A stretch of DNA of 64,000 nt from Caryophanales bacterium (GCA_902363455.1 CABJAC010000002.1:176502-240501); one strand, 5' to 3'; counted from the stretch's first letter, positions 53,386 through 63,556 are shown. Notes: generated from the sequence alone by a model not told the origin. Translations and numbers: made by a program.

Positions 53386-53537
53386 GGAATCACTTTTTCG
53401 TTCACGTGCTTTCCTCAGGCGAGACACAAGCCAATTTTCCTGCCTAATGGAGGCAGGAACACGGGTCTTGTCTGTCTCTGACAGCGCAAGTCGACTTGCG
53501 CTTTTTCCTGTAGGAGTCACGCGAAGCAAGTGATTCC
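53386..53537. repeat. Folded intergenic repeat element
   Basis: The roughly 150-base stretch is framed by GGAATCACTT...TTCG and CGAAG...AAGTGATTCC as imperfect inverted ends. Inside are stems TTCCTGCC/GGCAGGAA (53437-53459) and the 20-base palindrome at 53483-53502 (AGCGCAAG...CTTGCGCT). It has no open frame. Its layout resembles the repeated non-coding elements common between genes of Bacillales; copies elsewhere in the genome are expected but not in this window. Confidence 0.5.
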
Positions 53538-53547
53538 ACTTGAACGA

Positions 53548-53583
53548 GATGAGGGTGGCAGATTAAAATCTGTCACCCTCATC
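53548..53583. repeat. Long perfect-type hairpin after the cst region
   Basis: A 17-base stem (53548-53564 with 53567-53583, one G-U pair) has a two-base loop and no clear U tract. It lies between the convergent tauE and DUF302 genes and may act as a terminator or RNA-stability stem. Confidence 0.5.
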
Positions 53584-53617
53584 TGTGTAAAACATAACTT
53601 TTGACTACCCGCCGGTT

Positions 53618-54004
53618 TTACATCCGGCTTTTTTCGATGACATCAACAAGTTTTTGTTCGACATCGAGTGCGACTTGCTTCAGTTCGTCGTCTTCGACCA
53701 AACCGATCAGTGAGGTCGGCCGCGGCATGCCGATTTTCGTTTGTCCATCTTCCGTATAAACAGCGAGCTTACACGGTAAGAAGTAGCCGGCCCGCCGTTC
53801 CGCCGATACAACACGATGGGCTTCTTTCGGGTTACAGACTTCAAGGATCTGATACTGATCGTCAAACGGTAACTCTTTTTCTTTGAATTTCTTGGCTAAA
53901 TCAAACTCCCATAAAACGCCGAATGAAATCTCGGCAAGTTCTGTTTTGAGCCGTTCGATTGTTTTCTCTATTGAATGATTGGAGTTGACGGTGTAGTCAA
54001 ACAT
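53618..54004 (-). CDS. DUF302 family protein
   Basis: From ATG 54004 (AGGAGGGG upstream) the product has 128 residues and the DUF302 pattern: FDYTVNSNHSIEKTIERLKTEL, FGVLWEFDLAKKF, then ILEVCNPKEAH and LPCKLAVY with two cysteines. The longer reading from 54082 has no ribosome binding site. Proteins of this family are small cytosolic homodimers of unknown function, often found near sulfur and redox genes, as here between the cst operon and msrAB. Confidence 0.85.
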   Translation of the reverse strand: MFDYTVNSNHSIEKTIERLKTELAEISFGVLWEFDLAKKFKEKELPFDDQYQILEVCNPKEAHRVVSAERRAGYFLPCKLAVYTEDGQTKIGMPRPTSLIGLVEDDELKQVALDVEQKLVDVIEKSRM

Positions 54005-54187
54005 AAATACCCCTCCTGGTTTTTTGGATTCTTTTACCTTATTCCCGGTCTGAATAAGATGAATCGTTTTTGAATGTGCCAAATGAAGGCGGACCGGGCG
54101 ACAAACTGTGGGAAATCAAGGTACATTAGAAAAAAGACATCTGCCCGCGGGTGAACGACGTAAGCTTAAAAAAGGAGGCGGAGGGAG

Positions 54188-55288
54188 ATGAAGAAACGAA
54201 TGTTGACGATTCTTTCGGTCGTAGCATTGATTGCGATCATGTTTGGCGGCTACTTTGTTTTCCAACAGCAACAGGCAAAATCGAGCGGAAGCAAAGAGTT
54301 GTCGTATACAAAAGAAGAAACGGCGATTCTCGCCGGAGGATGTTTCTGGTGTATGGAACCGCCGTTTGAAGAGTTAAAAGGTGTGAAATCAGTCATCTCC
54401 GGCTATACCGGTGGAGATGTTGAAAATCCGACGTATAACCAAGTATCGGCGGAGACGACCGGTCACCGGGAAGCAGTCCTGATCACGTTTGATCCATCGG
54501 TCATCTCGTACAAGCAACTTCTGGATGTTTACTGGCGTCAAGTGGATCCGACTGATCCGAACGGTCAGTTCGTCGACCAGGGGGAATCGTATACGACGGC
54601 AATCTTCTATACGAACGCCGAGCAAAAACAGATTGCGGAACAATCGAAGAAGGATTTGGCAGCCAGCGGCATCTTTGATGAAAAGATCGTCACGCCGTTG
54701 ATTGAAGCCGGTCCGTTTTATGAGGCGGAAGACTACCATCAAGATTATTACTTGAAAAGCGAAAAGAAATACAAATTCTACCGCGCTGCGTCCGGGCGTG
54801 ATGACTTCATTAACCAATACTGGAATGATCAACCAAAACTTGATTTACCCAAGTATACGAAGTTAACGGACGAACAAATTAAAGCGAAATTGACGGATAT
54901 TCAGTACAAAGTCACCCAAGAAGACGGGACAGAACCGGCATTTGATAATCCGTACCATGATTTGAAAGCGGACGGGATTTATGTCGATCTGATTTCCGGT
55001 GAACCGTTATTTTCTTCCAATGATAAATACGATTCGAAAACCGGATGGCCGAGTTTTATTCGACCGTTGGAAAAAGGAAATATCATTGAAAAAAGTGACT
55101 TTGCTTTAGGAATGAAGCGGATGGAAGTCAGAAGTCGGCACGGGAATGCCCATCTCGGTCATGTTTTTAATGACGGACCTGAACCGACAGGCTTACGGTA
55201 CTGTATGAACTCAGCCGCATTACGTTTTGTTCCGAAAGTCGATCTTGAAAAAGAAGGATACGGACAATACGTCTCTGAATTCAAATAA
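54188..55288 (+). CDS. msrAB: Membrane-anchored methionine sulfoxide reductase MsrAB
   Basis: The 366-residue fusion has an N-terminal membrane anchor ([19 protein letters not shown]), an MsrA domain with [11 protein letters not shown] (catalytic Cys near 51) and an MsrB domain with TGWPSF and the catalytic [11 protein letters not shown] (Cys about 338). The zinc-binding CxxC pairs of many MsrB are absent. It should repair both stereoisomers of oxidised methionine in proteins outside the membrane. GGAGGGAG precedes the ATG. It is a single-gene unit next to redox and sulfur genes. Confidence 0.93.
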   Translation: MKKRMLTILSVVALIAIMFGGYFVFQQQQAKSSGSKELSYTKEETAILAGGCFWCMEPPFEELKGVKSVISGYTGGDVENPTYNQVSAETTGHREAVLITFDPSVISYKQLLDVYWRQVDPTDPNGQFVDQGESYTTAIFYTNAEQKQIAEQSKKDLAASGIFDEKIVTPLIEAGPFYEAEDYHQDYYLKSEKKYKFYRAASGRDDFINQYWNDQPKLDLPKYTKLTDEQIKAKLTDIQYKVTQEDGTEPAFDNPYHDLKADGIYVDLISGEPLFSSNDKYDSKTGWPSFIRPLEKGNIIEKSDFALGMKRMEVRSRHGNAHLGHVFNDGPEPTGLRYCMNSAALRFVPKVDLEKEGYGQYVSEFK

Positions 55289-55296
55289 ATAGATGA

Positions 55297-55331
55297 AAAG
55301 GTACTTTTCACTTTCGTGGAAGGTATTTTTT
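55297..55331 (+). terminator. Terminator of msrAB
   Basis: GTACTTTTCAC (55301-55311) pairs with GTGGAAGGTAT (55316-55326) with several G-U pairs and a flanking A/T run. Confidence 0.55.
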
Positions 55332-55434
55332 CTTTCGAAAATGTAAGGTACTCTTTCTGAAAATAACTATCCATTTTATCCAAAAATTGTTTATACTATA
55401 AACAATGTAAGATTACATCTTGAGGAGGAACATC

Positions 55435-58347
55435 GTGAAAAAACTAACGATTTGGCTGATGCTGAGCTGTTTGATTCTGACACTCGGAATCGGACCATCC
55501 GCTGTGAAAACAGCAGCAGCAAGTGCATTATCAGAAGCCGTATTATTAAAGGCAGGACAAGAAACCGTACTCGAAACAGGAACGGAAGAAACGAATACAT
55601 ATTGGTATAAGGTCGATCATCAAGCCGGGATCGAAAAAACAGCGACACATTTTGAATTATCGATCGACACGGATCAGCCGATTGAAGTAACAGCTTATCC
55701 AAGTCAAGAGATGGCTTCAAAAGATGAGACGTTTGACCGTTACCGCGGATCTGTAGAACCAAATACAAAAGACGTGACGAAGATTTCTGTTCCCTATGCA
55801 TGGGACGGACCGTACTACGTCAAAGTCGATTATTATCCAAGCATTGAAGAAGGCAAAGCAACCAAAGCAGCCCGTGTCAATTTGACTTACAATAATGTCA
55901 AATTAGCCGTTGAATACGAGCCGATCAGTGATATGAGTTGTATGGCGGAAGAAGCACTCAAACAAACAGCGGACGAGAAACCCTTACTTGCGTTGATGCA
56001 CGCCATTCAAAAACAAGTATTGAGCCAGTCGGAAGAAGGACGGAGCTTGACGTCGTTGTACTATAAAGCGTCACCATACGTCGTCAAAACACTTTTATTC
56101 AATAAAGATAAGCGCACACAAACATATGAAGACTTAAAAACGTTGAAACCAGCCATGACGGCTCTCGTCAACGGAACGAAGTATACGTTAACAAAAGAGG
56201 ATGAAGCGGCGGTCAATCGGTTACATGCCTTGACACGTGACGCTTCTCCAGAAGTCATCGCAACCGAAATCAATCAAGTCGCAAAAAAAGCCAGTATCGA
56301 AACGATTGGTGGTTCAGACTTGAGTAAAGCCTTTAAGCCGTTTGGCATTCAAGTCAAATCTGAAGCAAAAACACGATTTATCGTCAAACTGAAGCCAGGT
56401 CACACAGAGCGGACAATGAGAATTGCCGGTACAGAAGCACCGGACGTCGAGAAATTGTCGCTTGGCAAAACAGGTGAGTTTGTTATCGTCACGGAAGATC
56501 CGACAGCCAAGAAACAGTCGGCAGCAGTCCTTAAACAATCATTAAAGACATCACGTGCGGTTGAGTATGTCGAAGAAGTTCAGACATACCGTGCGACAGG
56601 TGATATCAACTACGATTATCAATGGTCACTCAATCAGAAATCGAACGTTGAACCGTTTCCGAATGCAGGAATTGGTTTTGAACAATTTCAAAAGAACCAA
56701 GCCGGGAAAAAACTAAACCCGGTCACGATTGCAGTCATTGACTCAGGTGTGGATTATCGTCTCAAGGATTTACAAGGTAAAGTCGATATTGCCCAGGAAA
56801 AGAACTTTGTTGATGTAAATGGAAAGGGAGATGCACTCGACGATAACGGTCACGGCACACACGTGTCAGGCGTTATCGCGGCAGCCCTTGAAAACAGCTA
56901 CGGTATTCGCGGTATTCATCAGTCGGCGAAGATTCTTCCGATTAAAGTATTGAATGCGAATGGAGAAGGCGAGACGGATGCAATCGCACTCGGAATCAAA
57001 TACGCGGTCGACCACGGAGCAAAAGTCATCAATATGAGCCTTGGCGGCGGCGAAAGCCGGACGATGGCCTACATGATGAAATATGCAGCTGATCGTGGTG
57101 TAACAGTTGTTGCCGCTTCCGGAAATGAATACGATTCAACAGTCGGTTTCCCGGCTAATTCTGAATACGCCATTTCTGTCGGGGCAACAAATCCACTCGG
57201 TATGGTTGCTGACTACTCAAACTATGGCATCGGACTTGATGTTGTAGCGCCCGGGTCGAAAATTGCAAGTCTCGTTCCGGACGGCAATACGGTCTATATG
57301 GACGGAACAAGTATGGCAGCACCTCACGTTGCAGCTGTTGCAGGGATTTTAGCATCAATGGATTCGAAATTGACACCTAAACAAATCGAAGCAATTTTAC
57401 AAACGAGCGCAGAGCCGCTTGCTTTTGAAAATCCGAATGATTGGTACGATGAAGAAGCTGACATGGAAGGCGAGTATCCGCCCGGCTATGAACCCGATAA
57501 AAAGCCGGCCTTTAAAGCATTCGTCAGCCCGGTATCCGGATATGGAAAAGTTAACGTTGCACGTGCTGTTTCCCAGCTGCATTTAAAAGGACAAGTCAAT
57601 CCGGTCTATGACAACCAACTTGTTGTCAGCGGACAAGTGAAGACCGGCACGAAAGTTGAAGTATGGTCAACGAAAAAATTGACTGATACAAAAGATACTT
57701 CAAAAATGTTAGGAAAAACAACGGCAAAAGCCGGTAAATACAGTGTAACGATTCCACGCCAAGAAAAAGAATCGGTGTTGACGATTCGTTATACGAACGG
57801 CGTTGATGTAACATCAGAACGGACAGAAGTGTTAGCAGGAAAAGCACCGGCAGCACCAAAAGTCAACCGTATACTTGCGGGCGCAACGAAAGTAACGGGA
57901 ACAGCAATTGCGAATGGTAAGATCACGATTAAAGATGCAAAAAATAAAGTGGTCGGAACAGCGTCTGTTGACAGTAAAGGGAAATTTACCGTCAAAGTCA
58001 CCAAACAGGCACCGAAAGCCCGTCTCTCTGTTTCAGTGAAAGACATTGCCAACCGTTCAAGTAAAGCGACGGTTGTCACGGTTCTCGCTCCGCCAGCTGC
58101 ACCGAAAGTTAAACCGGTGACAGCCGGTCAAACGAAAATCACCGGGACAGGTGAGAAAAAAGCGCGCGTGTATGTCCAAAATGCTAAGAAAAAAGTAATT
58201 GGCAAAGGAACGGTCACTTCAAAAGGCACGTTCGCAGTTAAGATTGCCAAACAAAAAGCAGGAACAAAGCTTTCTGTCTATGTCGAAAACAGCTTGAAAC
58301 AAAAAAGTAAGAGTGTTGTGGTCACCGTCAAAAAAGCTAAAAAATAA
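55435..58347 (+). CDS. Secreted subtilisin-family (S8) protease
   Basis: From the GTG at 55435, six bases after GAGGAGG, the product has 970 residues with a Sec signal peptide. The first 400 residues are a propeptide-like region with an inhibitor_I9-like part (RFIVKLKPG...AVEYVEEVQTY). The catalytic triad is complete: Asp in IDSGVDYR (about 436), His in GHGTHVSG (about 472) and Ser in DGTSMAAPH (about 624). From about residue 720 three Ig-like repeats follow, each with G-x-A-x-V-x-G and lysine-rich ends. It is an extracellular protease, possibly wall-associated through the repeats. Confidence 0.92.
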   Translation: MKKLTIWLMLSCLILTLGIGPSAVKTAAASALSEAVLLKAGQETVLETGTEETNTYWYKVDHQAGIEKTATHFELSIDTDQPIEVTAYPSQEMASKDETFDRYRGSVEPNTKDVTKISVPYAWDGPYYVKVDYYPSIEEGKATKAARVNLTYNNVKLAVEYEPISDMSCMAEEALKQTADEKPLLALMHAIQKQVLSQSEEGRSLTSLYYKASPYVVKTLLFNKDKRTQTYEDLKTLKPAMTALVNGTKYTLTKEDEAAVNRLHALTRDASPEVIATEINQVAKKASIETIGGSDLSKAFKPFGIQVKSEAKTRFIVKLKPGHTERTMRIAGTEAPDVEKLSLGKTGEFVIVTEDPTAKKQSAAVLKQSLKTSRAVEYVEEVQTYRATGDINYDYQWSLNQKSNVEPFPNAGIGFEQFQKNQAGKKLNPVTIAVIDSGVDYRLKDLQGKVDIAQEKNFVDVNGKGDALDDNGHGTHVSGVIAAALENSYGIRGIHQSAKILPIKVLNANGEGETDAIALGIKYAVDHGAKVINMSLGGGESRTMAYMMKYAADRGVTVVAASGNEYDSTVGFPANSEYAISVGATNPLGMVADYSNYGIGLDVVAPGSKIASLVPDGNTVYMDGTSMAAPHVAAVAGILASMDSKLTPKQIEAILQTSAEPLAFENPNDWYDEEADMEGEYPPGYEPDKKPAFKAFVSPVSGYGKVNVARAVSQLHLKGQVNPVYDNQLVVSGQVKTGTKVEVWSTKKLTDTKDTSKMLGKTTAKAGKYSVTIPRQEKESVLTIRYTNGVDVTSERTEVLAGKAPAAPKVNRILAGATKVTGTAIANGKITIKDAKNKVVGTASVDSKGKFTVKVTKQAPKARLSVSVKDIANRSSKATVVTVLAPPAAPKVKPVTAGQTKITGTGEKKARVYVQNAKKKVIGKGTVTSKGTFAVKIAKQKAGTKLSVYVENSLKQKSKSVVVTVKKAKK

Positions 58348-58355
58348 GTCTTCAG

Positions 58356-58396
58356 ACAAGCCTTTTTCGGGTAAAACCGAAAAGGCTTGTTTTTTA
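58356..58396 (+). terminator. Terminator of the subtilase gene
   Basis: ACAAGCCTTTTTCGG (58356-58370) pairs with CCGAAAAGGCTTGT (58377-58390), one bulged base, followed by T. Confidence 0.9.
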
Positions 58397-58492
58397 TTTT
58401 TAAAGTATTTTTTTTGAAATTATGATATTTTTAAGTGATTACAATAATTTCAAAAAAGCATCATCCTAACGGAATGATGAGGAGGATATTTC

Positions 58493-61030
58493 ATGATTAA
58501 ATGGATTCGGAGGCGGATCGGACGGCAGTTGCTAGCGGTCTTTTACACCGTACTCGTATTAGTTTCAGTTACTTCGTTTTTTGTCTATGACTATATGGAA
58601 AACAGGATCGAGTTGTCGCGTAATAACTTGGAGGTCATCAGTGAGCAAAATCGACGAGCGGATACGTTGTGGGATAATTGGCAGACTGTTCAATTTGGTC
58701 TCCGAGGATTCGTTATCTTTGGGAATCAAGACCGCTTTGATGAAGTCGAGGATTTACGAACTGAAATCAAGAGTGAGACCGATTGGTTTTCCCGTAAAGC
58801 CAAGACGGATGAAGAAGAAGAATTTGCTGCACAAATGACGAACTTGTATGACCTATATTATGGGGCGCTGTTTCCGGTTACACAATCATACGTCAACGGG
58901 AAAAAAGACAATACAATCAATGAAGATTTTCTACAAGGGGACAGCTTATTTTCATTACCGGTTGCGAAACGACTGGTGGAACAGGGACAGTTAAAACCTT
59001 CAGCAGACGGATCGATTGACATCACACCGGACATTGAACGGGCATCCGTGGCACTTGAAGACTATCGCGATAATTTACAAGTACAACAGGAAAATGCTGT
59101 TATGAATCTGCGCAATGAAGTCGCGAAAACACAGTGGATTTGGATTTCGAGCATCTTAGTGTTGGTCGGGTTTATTTTATTGTTTGTGCATCCGTTTATC
59201 CGACGCATGACCAAACAACTGTTACGTCTGATTGATGACAATCAAAAGTTATCACGGAACGAATCGATTGAAATGGATTTAGATGAACAACGTACCGATG
59301 AAATTGGAATGCTCCGTTCATCTTTTAACCAAATGGCAGTGACAACCGGTTCCTATACAGAAGCGATGCAAGGAAAAAATGAGGAGTTGCAAGCACAAAG
59401 TGAAGAATTGCTTGCGCAACAAGAAGAACTGCAAGCACAGCAAGAAGAACTCGAAGAAGCATACCAAACGACGAAGCAAAACGAAGAAAAGCTGAAAATG
59501 CGAAGCGAGTTGACAGAAGCGCTTGCAGTTCGTGAAACGGTCGAATCGTACCCGGCTATCGTGCGGAAGATGCTTGAAATCACTTCTTCGGAGTACGGTG
59601 CCTTGTTGTTATACGAAGGTGGTGCTTATATCGGCGCTACGACGAATGGCATGAAGATGCAACAGATCGAAGCGTTATTAGCAGATGAAACATCTGTCCT
59701 CAACCGGATGATGCTTACGAATCAAGTGATTCAGTCGGAGAAGCGGGTAGCCCGCACAAATGATTCACCGTATAGCTTCAGTACCCACGAAGTGGCATTA
59801 CCGATTTACGATCCGTCAACGAATCAGTTGATGGCTGCGATCTATATGGTCCGTTACAAATCCACGTACAAGTCACAACAACTGGCAGATATGCGTGAGT
59901 TTTCGCAACAGATGACGTTGTCCCTGCTTCGGACACGTTCTTATGAAGAGATGAAGCAAGAGAAACAAAAAACGGAGCAGGTCCTTGATTCAATTCGAGA
60001 GGCAATCATCTATCTGGAAGATGGAAATGACGAGTTGTATGTGAACCGACCCTTGTTTGAACTCGTACCGGAATTACAATCCGAGTTCACGGAGGACCGG
60101 ACATTGTCGTCCGGCAGTTATGTCATCGAAGTCATGCGCAATATCGTGGATGACACCGACCGCTTTAATGACTATTTAGCCTTGATCCGGTCCGGAGACG
60201 TTTCACCGGATAAAGTCCAATTTGATGTCAGAAATAATACCGCGCATCTCGAAGTATATGCAGAGCGGATTGATATTGAGGGAGGATGGAAAGGCGTCAT
60301 CCTGGTCATCCGGGATATTACCCGGGAAACGGAAGCCGATCGTCTGAAGACCGAACTGGTTTCAACCGTGTCGCATGAATTACGCACACCGTTATCGTCG
60401 ATTTATGGATTTACGGAATTGATGCTGAATCGTGAAGTCGATCAAATGAAGCAACGGAAATATTTATCGACGATTCATACGGAAACGGAACGGCTTGCGA
60501 ATCTGGTGACGGATTTCTTGGATGTCCAGCGGATGCAATCTGGAGGTCAACTCTATCAGATGGCCCATCTCGATTTATGGACGGTCGTTCAACAAGTCGT
60601 TTCTTTATACGATGTCTCGAATGGTCACCACGCTATTCAAATGCAGCAATTAGGAACAGATCGACCAACGATCATAGGGGATGAAGATCGAATCAAACAA
60701 TTGCTGAACAATCTGGTGAATAACGCGATTAAGTATTCACCGGACGGAGGGCCAGTTGAAATCAGTATCGGCACCGATCAGGAGAATGCCACGATTCGGA
60801 TCACCGATCACGGAATTGGTATTCCACATTATGCATTTGCACAATTATTTGATAAGTTTTATCGGGTCGATAATTCAGATACAAGGCGGATTGGCGGAAC
60901 AGGTCTTGGTCTGTCCATCTGTAAGGAGATTGTTAAAGAACACGACGGTGTGATTCATGTCGAGTCAGTGGAAGGACAAGGAAGTACATTTACGGTTCAG
61001 TTACCGTTACACGTTACTGAAAATATGTAA
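58493..61030 (+). CDS. Membrane histidine kinase with CHASE3-like, HAMP, GAF and PAS regions
   Basis: The 845-residue kinase has a membrane helix at 10-30, an extracytoplasmic CHASE3-like helical domain to about 215, a second membrane helix and a HAMP region. A striking coiled coil follows (AQSEELLAQQEELQAQQEELEEA, about 300-325). Then come a GAF-like domain (about 340-500), a PAS-like domain (about 505-615), the HisKA H-box VSHELRTPLSS (His about 627) and an HATPase with NNAIKYS, DHGIGIP and GGTGLGLSI. No response regulator gene is adjacent, so its partner is unknown. GAGGAGG precedes the ATG. Confidence 0.9.
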   Translation: MIKWIRRRIGRQLLAVFYTVLVLVSVTSFFVYDYMENRIELSRNNLEVISEQNRRADTLWDNWQTVQFGLRGFVIFGNQDRFDEVEDLRTEIKSETDWFSRKAKTDEEEEFAAQMTNLYDLYYGALFPVTQSYVNGKKDNTINEDFLQGDSLFSLPVAKRLVEQGQLKPSADGSIDITPDIERASVALEDYRDNLQVQQENAVMNLRNEVAKTQWIWISSILVLVGFILLFVHPFIRRMTKQLLRLIDDNQKLSRNESIEMDLDEQRTDEIGMLRSSFNQMAVTTGSYTEAMQGKNEELQAQSEELLAQQEELQAQQEELEEAYQTTKQNEEKLKMRSELTEALAVRETVESYPAIVRKMLEITSSEYGALLLYEGGAYIGATTNGMKMQQIEALLADETSVLNRMMLTNQVIQSEKRVARTNDSPYSFSTHEVALPIYDPSTNQLMAAIYMVRYKSTYKSQQLADMREFSQQMTLSLLRTRSYEEMKQEKQKTEQVLDSIREAIIYLEDGNDELYVNRPLFELVPELQSEFTEDRTLSSGSYVIEVMRNIVDDTDRFNDYLALIRSGDVSPDKVQFDVRNNTAHLEVYAERIDIEGGWKGVILVIRDITRETEADRLKTELVSTVSHELRTPLSSIYGFTELMLNREVDQMKQRKYLSTIHTETERLANLVTDFLDVQRMQSGGQLYQMAHLDLWTVVQQVVSLYDVSNGHHAIQMQQLGTDRPTIIGDEDRIKQLLNNLVNNAIKYSPDGGPVEISIGTDQENATIRITDHGIGIPHYAFAQLFDKFYRVDNSDTRRIGGTGLGLSICKEIVKEHDGVIHVESVEGQGSTFTVQLPLHVTENM

Positions 61031-61039
61031 TTCAAAAAG

Positions 61040-61072
61040 AGTACCATTTTGCCTAGGCAATGGTACTTTTTT
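61040..61072 (+). terminator. Terminator of the histidine kinase gene
   Basis: AGTACCATT-TT-GCC and GGC-AATGGTACT form a stem with a small internal loop, followed by six T. Confidence 0.85.
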
Positions 61073-61234
61073 GATCTAAATCAGTAAAAAAGTGAACTCA
61101 ACCCGTCAATGAAAATGACAGGGTACACTCAAAAATATTTAAATATAATGAAAAGGGACTAAAAAAAGAACAAGATTTGCCGATAAACATATAGGACAAA
61201 CGAACTAGGTAAAGAAAAGGGAAGGGCGTGACGG

Positions 61235-62755
61235 ATGAATAAACGAATTTATGCCATCATTGGTGGATGGGTTCTGTCTCATACATTATGGTTAGGAATC
61301 ATCGGCACGTCATCAGAACTTTCGAGAATCGGAAACAGTTTGTTTATGATTTTAGGCACTGTCGTCTCCACATTGTTTTTAATGACGTCGATTCGCCGTC
61401 ATCCGAATCGACCGTTCACCCAACGTCTTTTTTTACTGTTGTTGTTTGGAAATGTGTCGTTAGCAGTTGGAGAGACGGCACAATTGATTGTAGAGAGGCG
61501 TCATCTGGAACGTTCAAGACCGTTTGATGGAATCGATTTAGTATTCAGTCTGCAAATTGTTTTTTATTTGCTAGCGTTTTGTTATTTTTTACTTAATCGT
61601 CGTTCGCAAATCAATCTGCGGTTCTTTTTATTTGATGAATTGATTATCTTGATTGTAACCGGTGCTATTTCTTGGCACTATCTCGTCACACCTTATTTAA
61701 AACAAATGGAATTACTCAGTTTCAATACATTATTATTACTTCGTTATCCCCTCGGCGACTTATTGTTGCTTGGTGGAATGATTATCTTGTTTTTTGGTGT
61801 TATGAAACGCGGAAACAGTATTCCGTTGTTCATGATTTTGATCGGATTCCATCTGCAACTCATTGCAGATGTCTTGTATGTCGTGTTGTACCGTACTGAT
61901 TTTCCAATCTCTGTGATGTGGCTAGATCCACTTTGGCTCGCGACGGTCCTGTTGATTGGTGGAGCCGCCATCTTGTTTGATGTCGATGAGCGTCCACTCA
62001 TCGGGAAGGGCAACCGCCAAATTCTAGACGGGATTCGTCTCGTGACACCTTATATCTTTCTCTTGATTTTATTTGTGACGATGGCACAACAAGCCGTCAG
62101 CTGGAATGGGTTGACGATTGGCTTAATGATTGCGATCCCGTTATTGATCTCGAGACAGGTTCGAATTGTCATGGATAATCAACGTTTGCGTGAAAATCTG
62201 GAAGCTAAGGTCGAAGAGCGGACGGCCGCTCTCGAACAAGCACTCGAAGAGATGGAGCATATGGCTTACCATGATGCATTGACGAATTTACCGAACCGGT
62301 ATTTGTTTGCCCGGTTATTTAAAGAAGAATTACGGCGCGCAGAAATTCACCAACGTTTTGTGGGTTTATATTTTATTGATATTGATCATTTTAAGCAGGT
62401 GAATGATACCTACGGACACCATATTGGAGATCAATTAATTATTGATATTTCCAGTCGTTTAGAAAAAAGGTTGCCGCATAATACAGTCATCTCACGACAA
62501 GGCGGCGATGAATTTGTTGTGTTGTTGTTTGATGTAAAAGAAGAGTCAGAAATTGAGGCATGCGGTCAACAGCTGATTGATTTGTTCGAACGGCCGTTCA
62601 TTCTTCAGGAGACACCAGTCTTCATGACCGCGAGTATCGGTGGTGCGATTTATCCGACGCATGCCACATCCCGCACAGCATTGATTGAGCAAGCAGATGT
62701 CGCGATGTATGAAGCGAAACGCCGTGGAAAAAATCAGTTTCATGTGGAAGTCTGA
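61235..62755 (+). CDS. Membrane-bound GGDEF diguanylate cyclase
   Basis: The 506-residue protein has about nine hydrophobic segments (1-310), a short coiled coil (LEAKVEERTAALEQALEEME) and a C-terminal GGDEF domain with an intact active site RQGGDEF near residue 423 and HDALTNLPNR before it. The RxxD inhibitory site normally five residues before GGDEF is not present (PHNT instead). It should make cyclic di-GMP in response to a membrane signal. No EAL or HD-GYP partner is in the window. GGGAAGGGCG precedes the ATG. Confidence 0.92.
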   Translation: MNKRIYAIIGGWVLSHTLWLGIIGTSSELSRIGNSLFMILGTVVSTLFLMTSIRRHPNRPFTQRLFLLLLFGNVSLAVGETAQLIVERRHLERSRPFDGIDLVFSLQIVFYLLAFCYFLLNRRSQINLRFFLFDELIILIVTGAISWHYLVTPYLKQMELLSFNTLLLLRYPLGDLLLLGGMIILFFGVMKRGNSIPLFMILIGFHLQLIADVLYVVLYRTDFPISVMWLDPLWLATVLLIGGAAILFDVDERPLIGKGNRQILDGIRLVTPYIFLLILFVTMAQQAVSWNGLTIGLMIAIPLLISRQVRIVMDNQRLRENLEAKVEERTAALEQALEEMEHMAYHDALTNLPNRYLFARLFKEELRRAEIHQRFVGLYFIDIDHFKQVNDTYGHHIGDQLIIDISSRLEKRLPHNTVISRQGGDEFVVLLFDVKEESEIEACGQQLIDLFERPFILQETPVFMTASIGGAIYPTHATSRTALIEQADVAMYEAKRRGKNQFHVEV

Positions 62756-62763
62756 TCCATCAA

Positions 62764-62804
62764 AAGAGGAGCGCCGATTCAACTCGGTCCGCTCCTCTTG
62801 TTTT
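62764..62804. terminator. Terminator between GGDEF and FusB-like genes
   Basis: AAGAGGAGC (62764-62772) pairs with GCTCCTCTT (62791-62799), extended by CCGA/TCGG, followed by GTTTTGTTGTT. Confidence 0.8.
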
Positions 62805-62808
62805 GTTG

Positions 62809-63441
62809 TTACCTTATTTTAGCTAAAAATTTTTCGAGAGACGTAGGATCGGTCACTTGCTCATTACAATGGTCACTGTCGATACAAATGTAGTTTCCGA
62901 CAGCCCGGTAATGGTCAGCAGACTGATGTGTCCGGGCAGAGACCAAAGTGACATCGCTGTACTGATGACAGACCGTGCAGATACCTTTTTTAATCGTTGG
63001 AACATAATGACTTTCGACGCCGACCCATTCTCCTTGTAGCGGATAAACAAAAAACTTCTTTTTGTTTCCGGTATCATTCCAGCTTAAATAGGTCGTCTTA
63101 AGAAAATCGAAGGAATGAAGCGGTGGATTCCGTAACTTCTTTGTTTTTCGAAACAGTTGTTGAAGTTGTGACTCTGTAATGGACGGGAAAGACGCGACGA
63201 GCGGTTGGATCTTCTCAATATAACGGATTAAATCAGCTTCTGATTTTACATTTCGCACGAGCATCAGCAATGCTTCTTGCTCTGACGTCAGAACCGGGAT
63301 TAAATCAAAAATCTTTTGAGCGGCACTGTAGATGACAGCATCCAGCACATCCGGATCATGGACCGTCGTCAGTTGTTGCGTCAACCAATCGACTTGGCCC
63401 CGGATGAAATTGTATTGAAAGGGTTTAATGAATGGTTCCAT
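62809..63441 (-). CDS. FusB/FusC-like EF-G-binding protein
   Basis: The 210-residue protein matches the FusB family: a helical N-terminal half that starts MEPFIKPFQYNFIRGQVDWL, and a C-terminal treble-clef zinc domain with CTVC (about 153-156) and YICIDSDHCN (about 185-194). Such proteins bind elongation factor G and free it from the ribosome in the presence of fusidic acid. Chromosomal homologues in Bacillales may confer low-level fusidic acid tolerance or serve translation under stress. A GGAG-like site precedes the ATG. It converges on the GGDEF gene. Confidence 0.88.
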   Translation of the reverse strand: MEPFIKPFQYNFIRGQVDWLTQQLTTVHDPDVLDAVIYSAAQKIFDLIPVLTSEQEALLMLVRNVKSEADLIRYIEKIQPLVASFPSITESQLQQLFRKTKKLRNPPLHSFDFLKTTYLSWNDTGNKKKFFVYPLQGEWVGVESHYVPTIKKGICTVCHQYSDVTLVSARTHQSADHYRAVGNYICIDSDHCNEQVTDPTSLEKFLAKIR

Positions 63442-63556
63442 ACGACATCGCTCCTTTGTAGTCCTATATTCACTGAATCTTTGTTATCAAAACGACATTT
63501 TCCTTGTTTCCGTCATTCGACAGGCGGGAAATAAATACCAGAGGAGGTGTCCAGTC

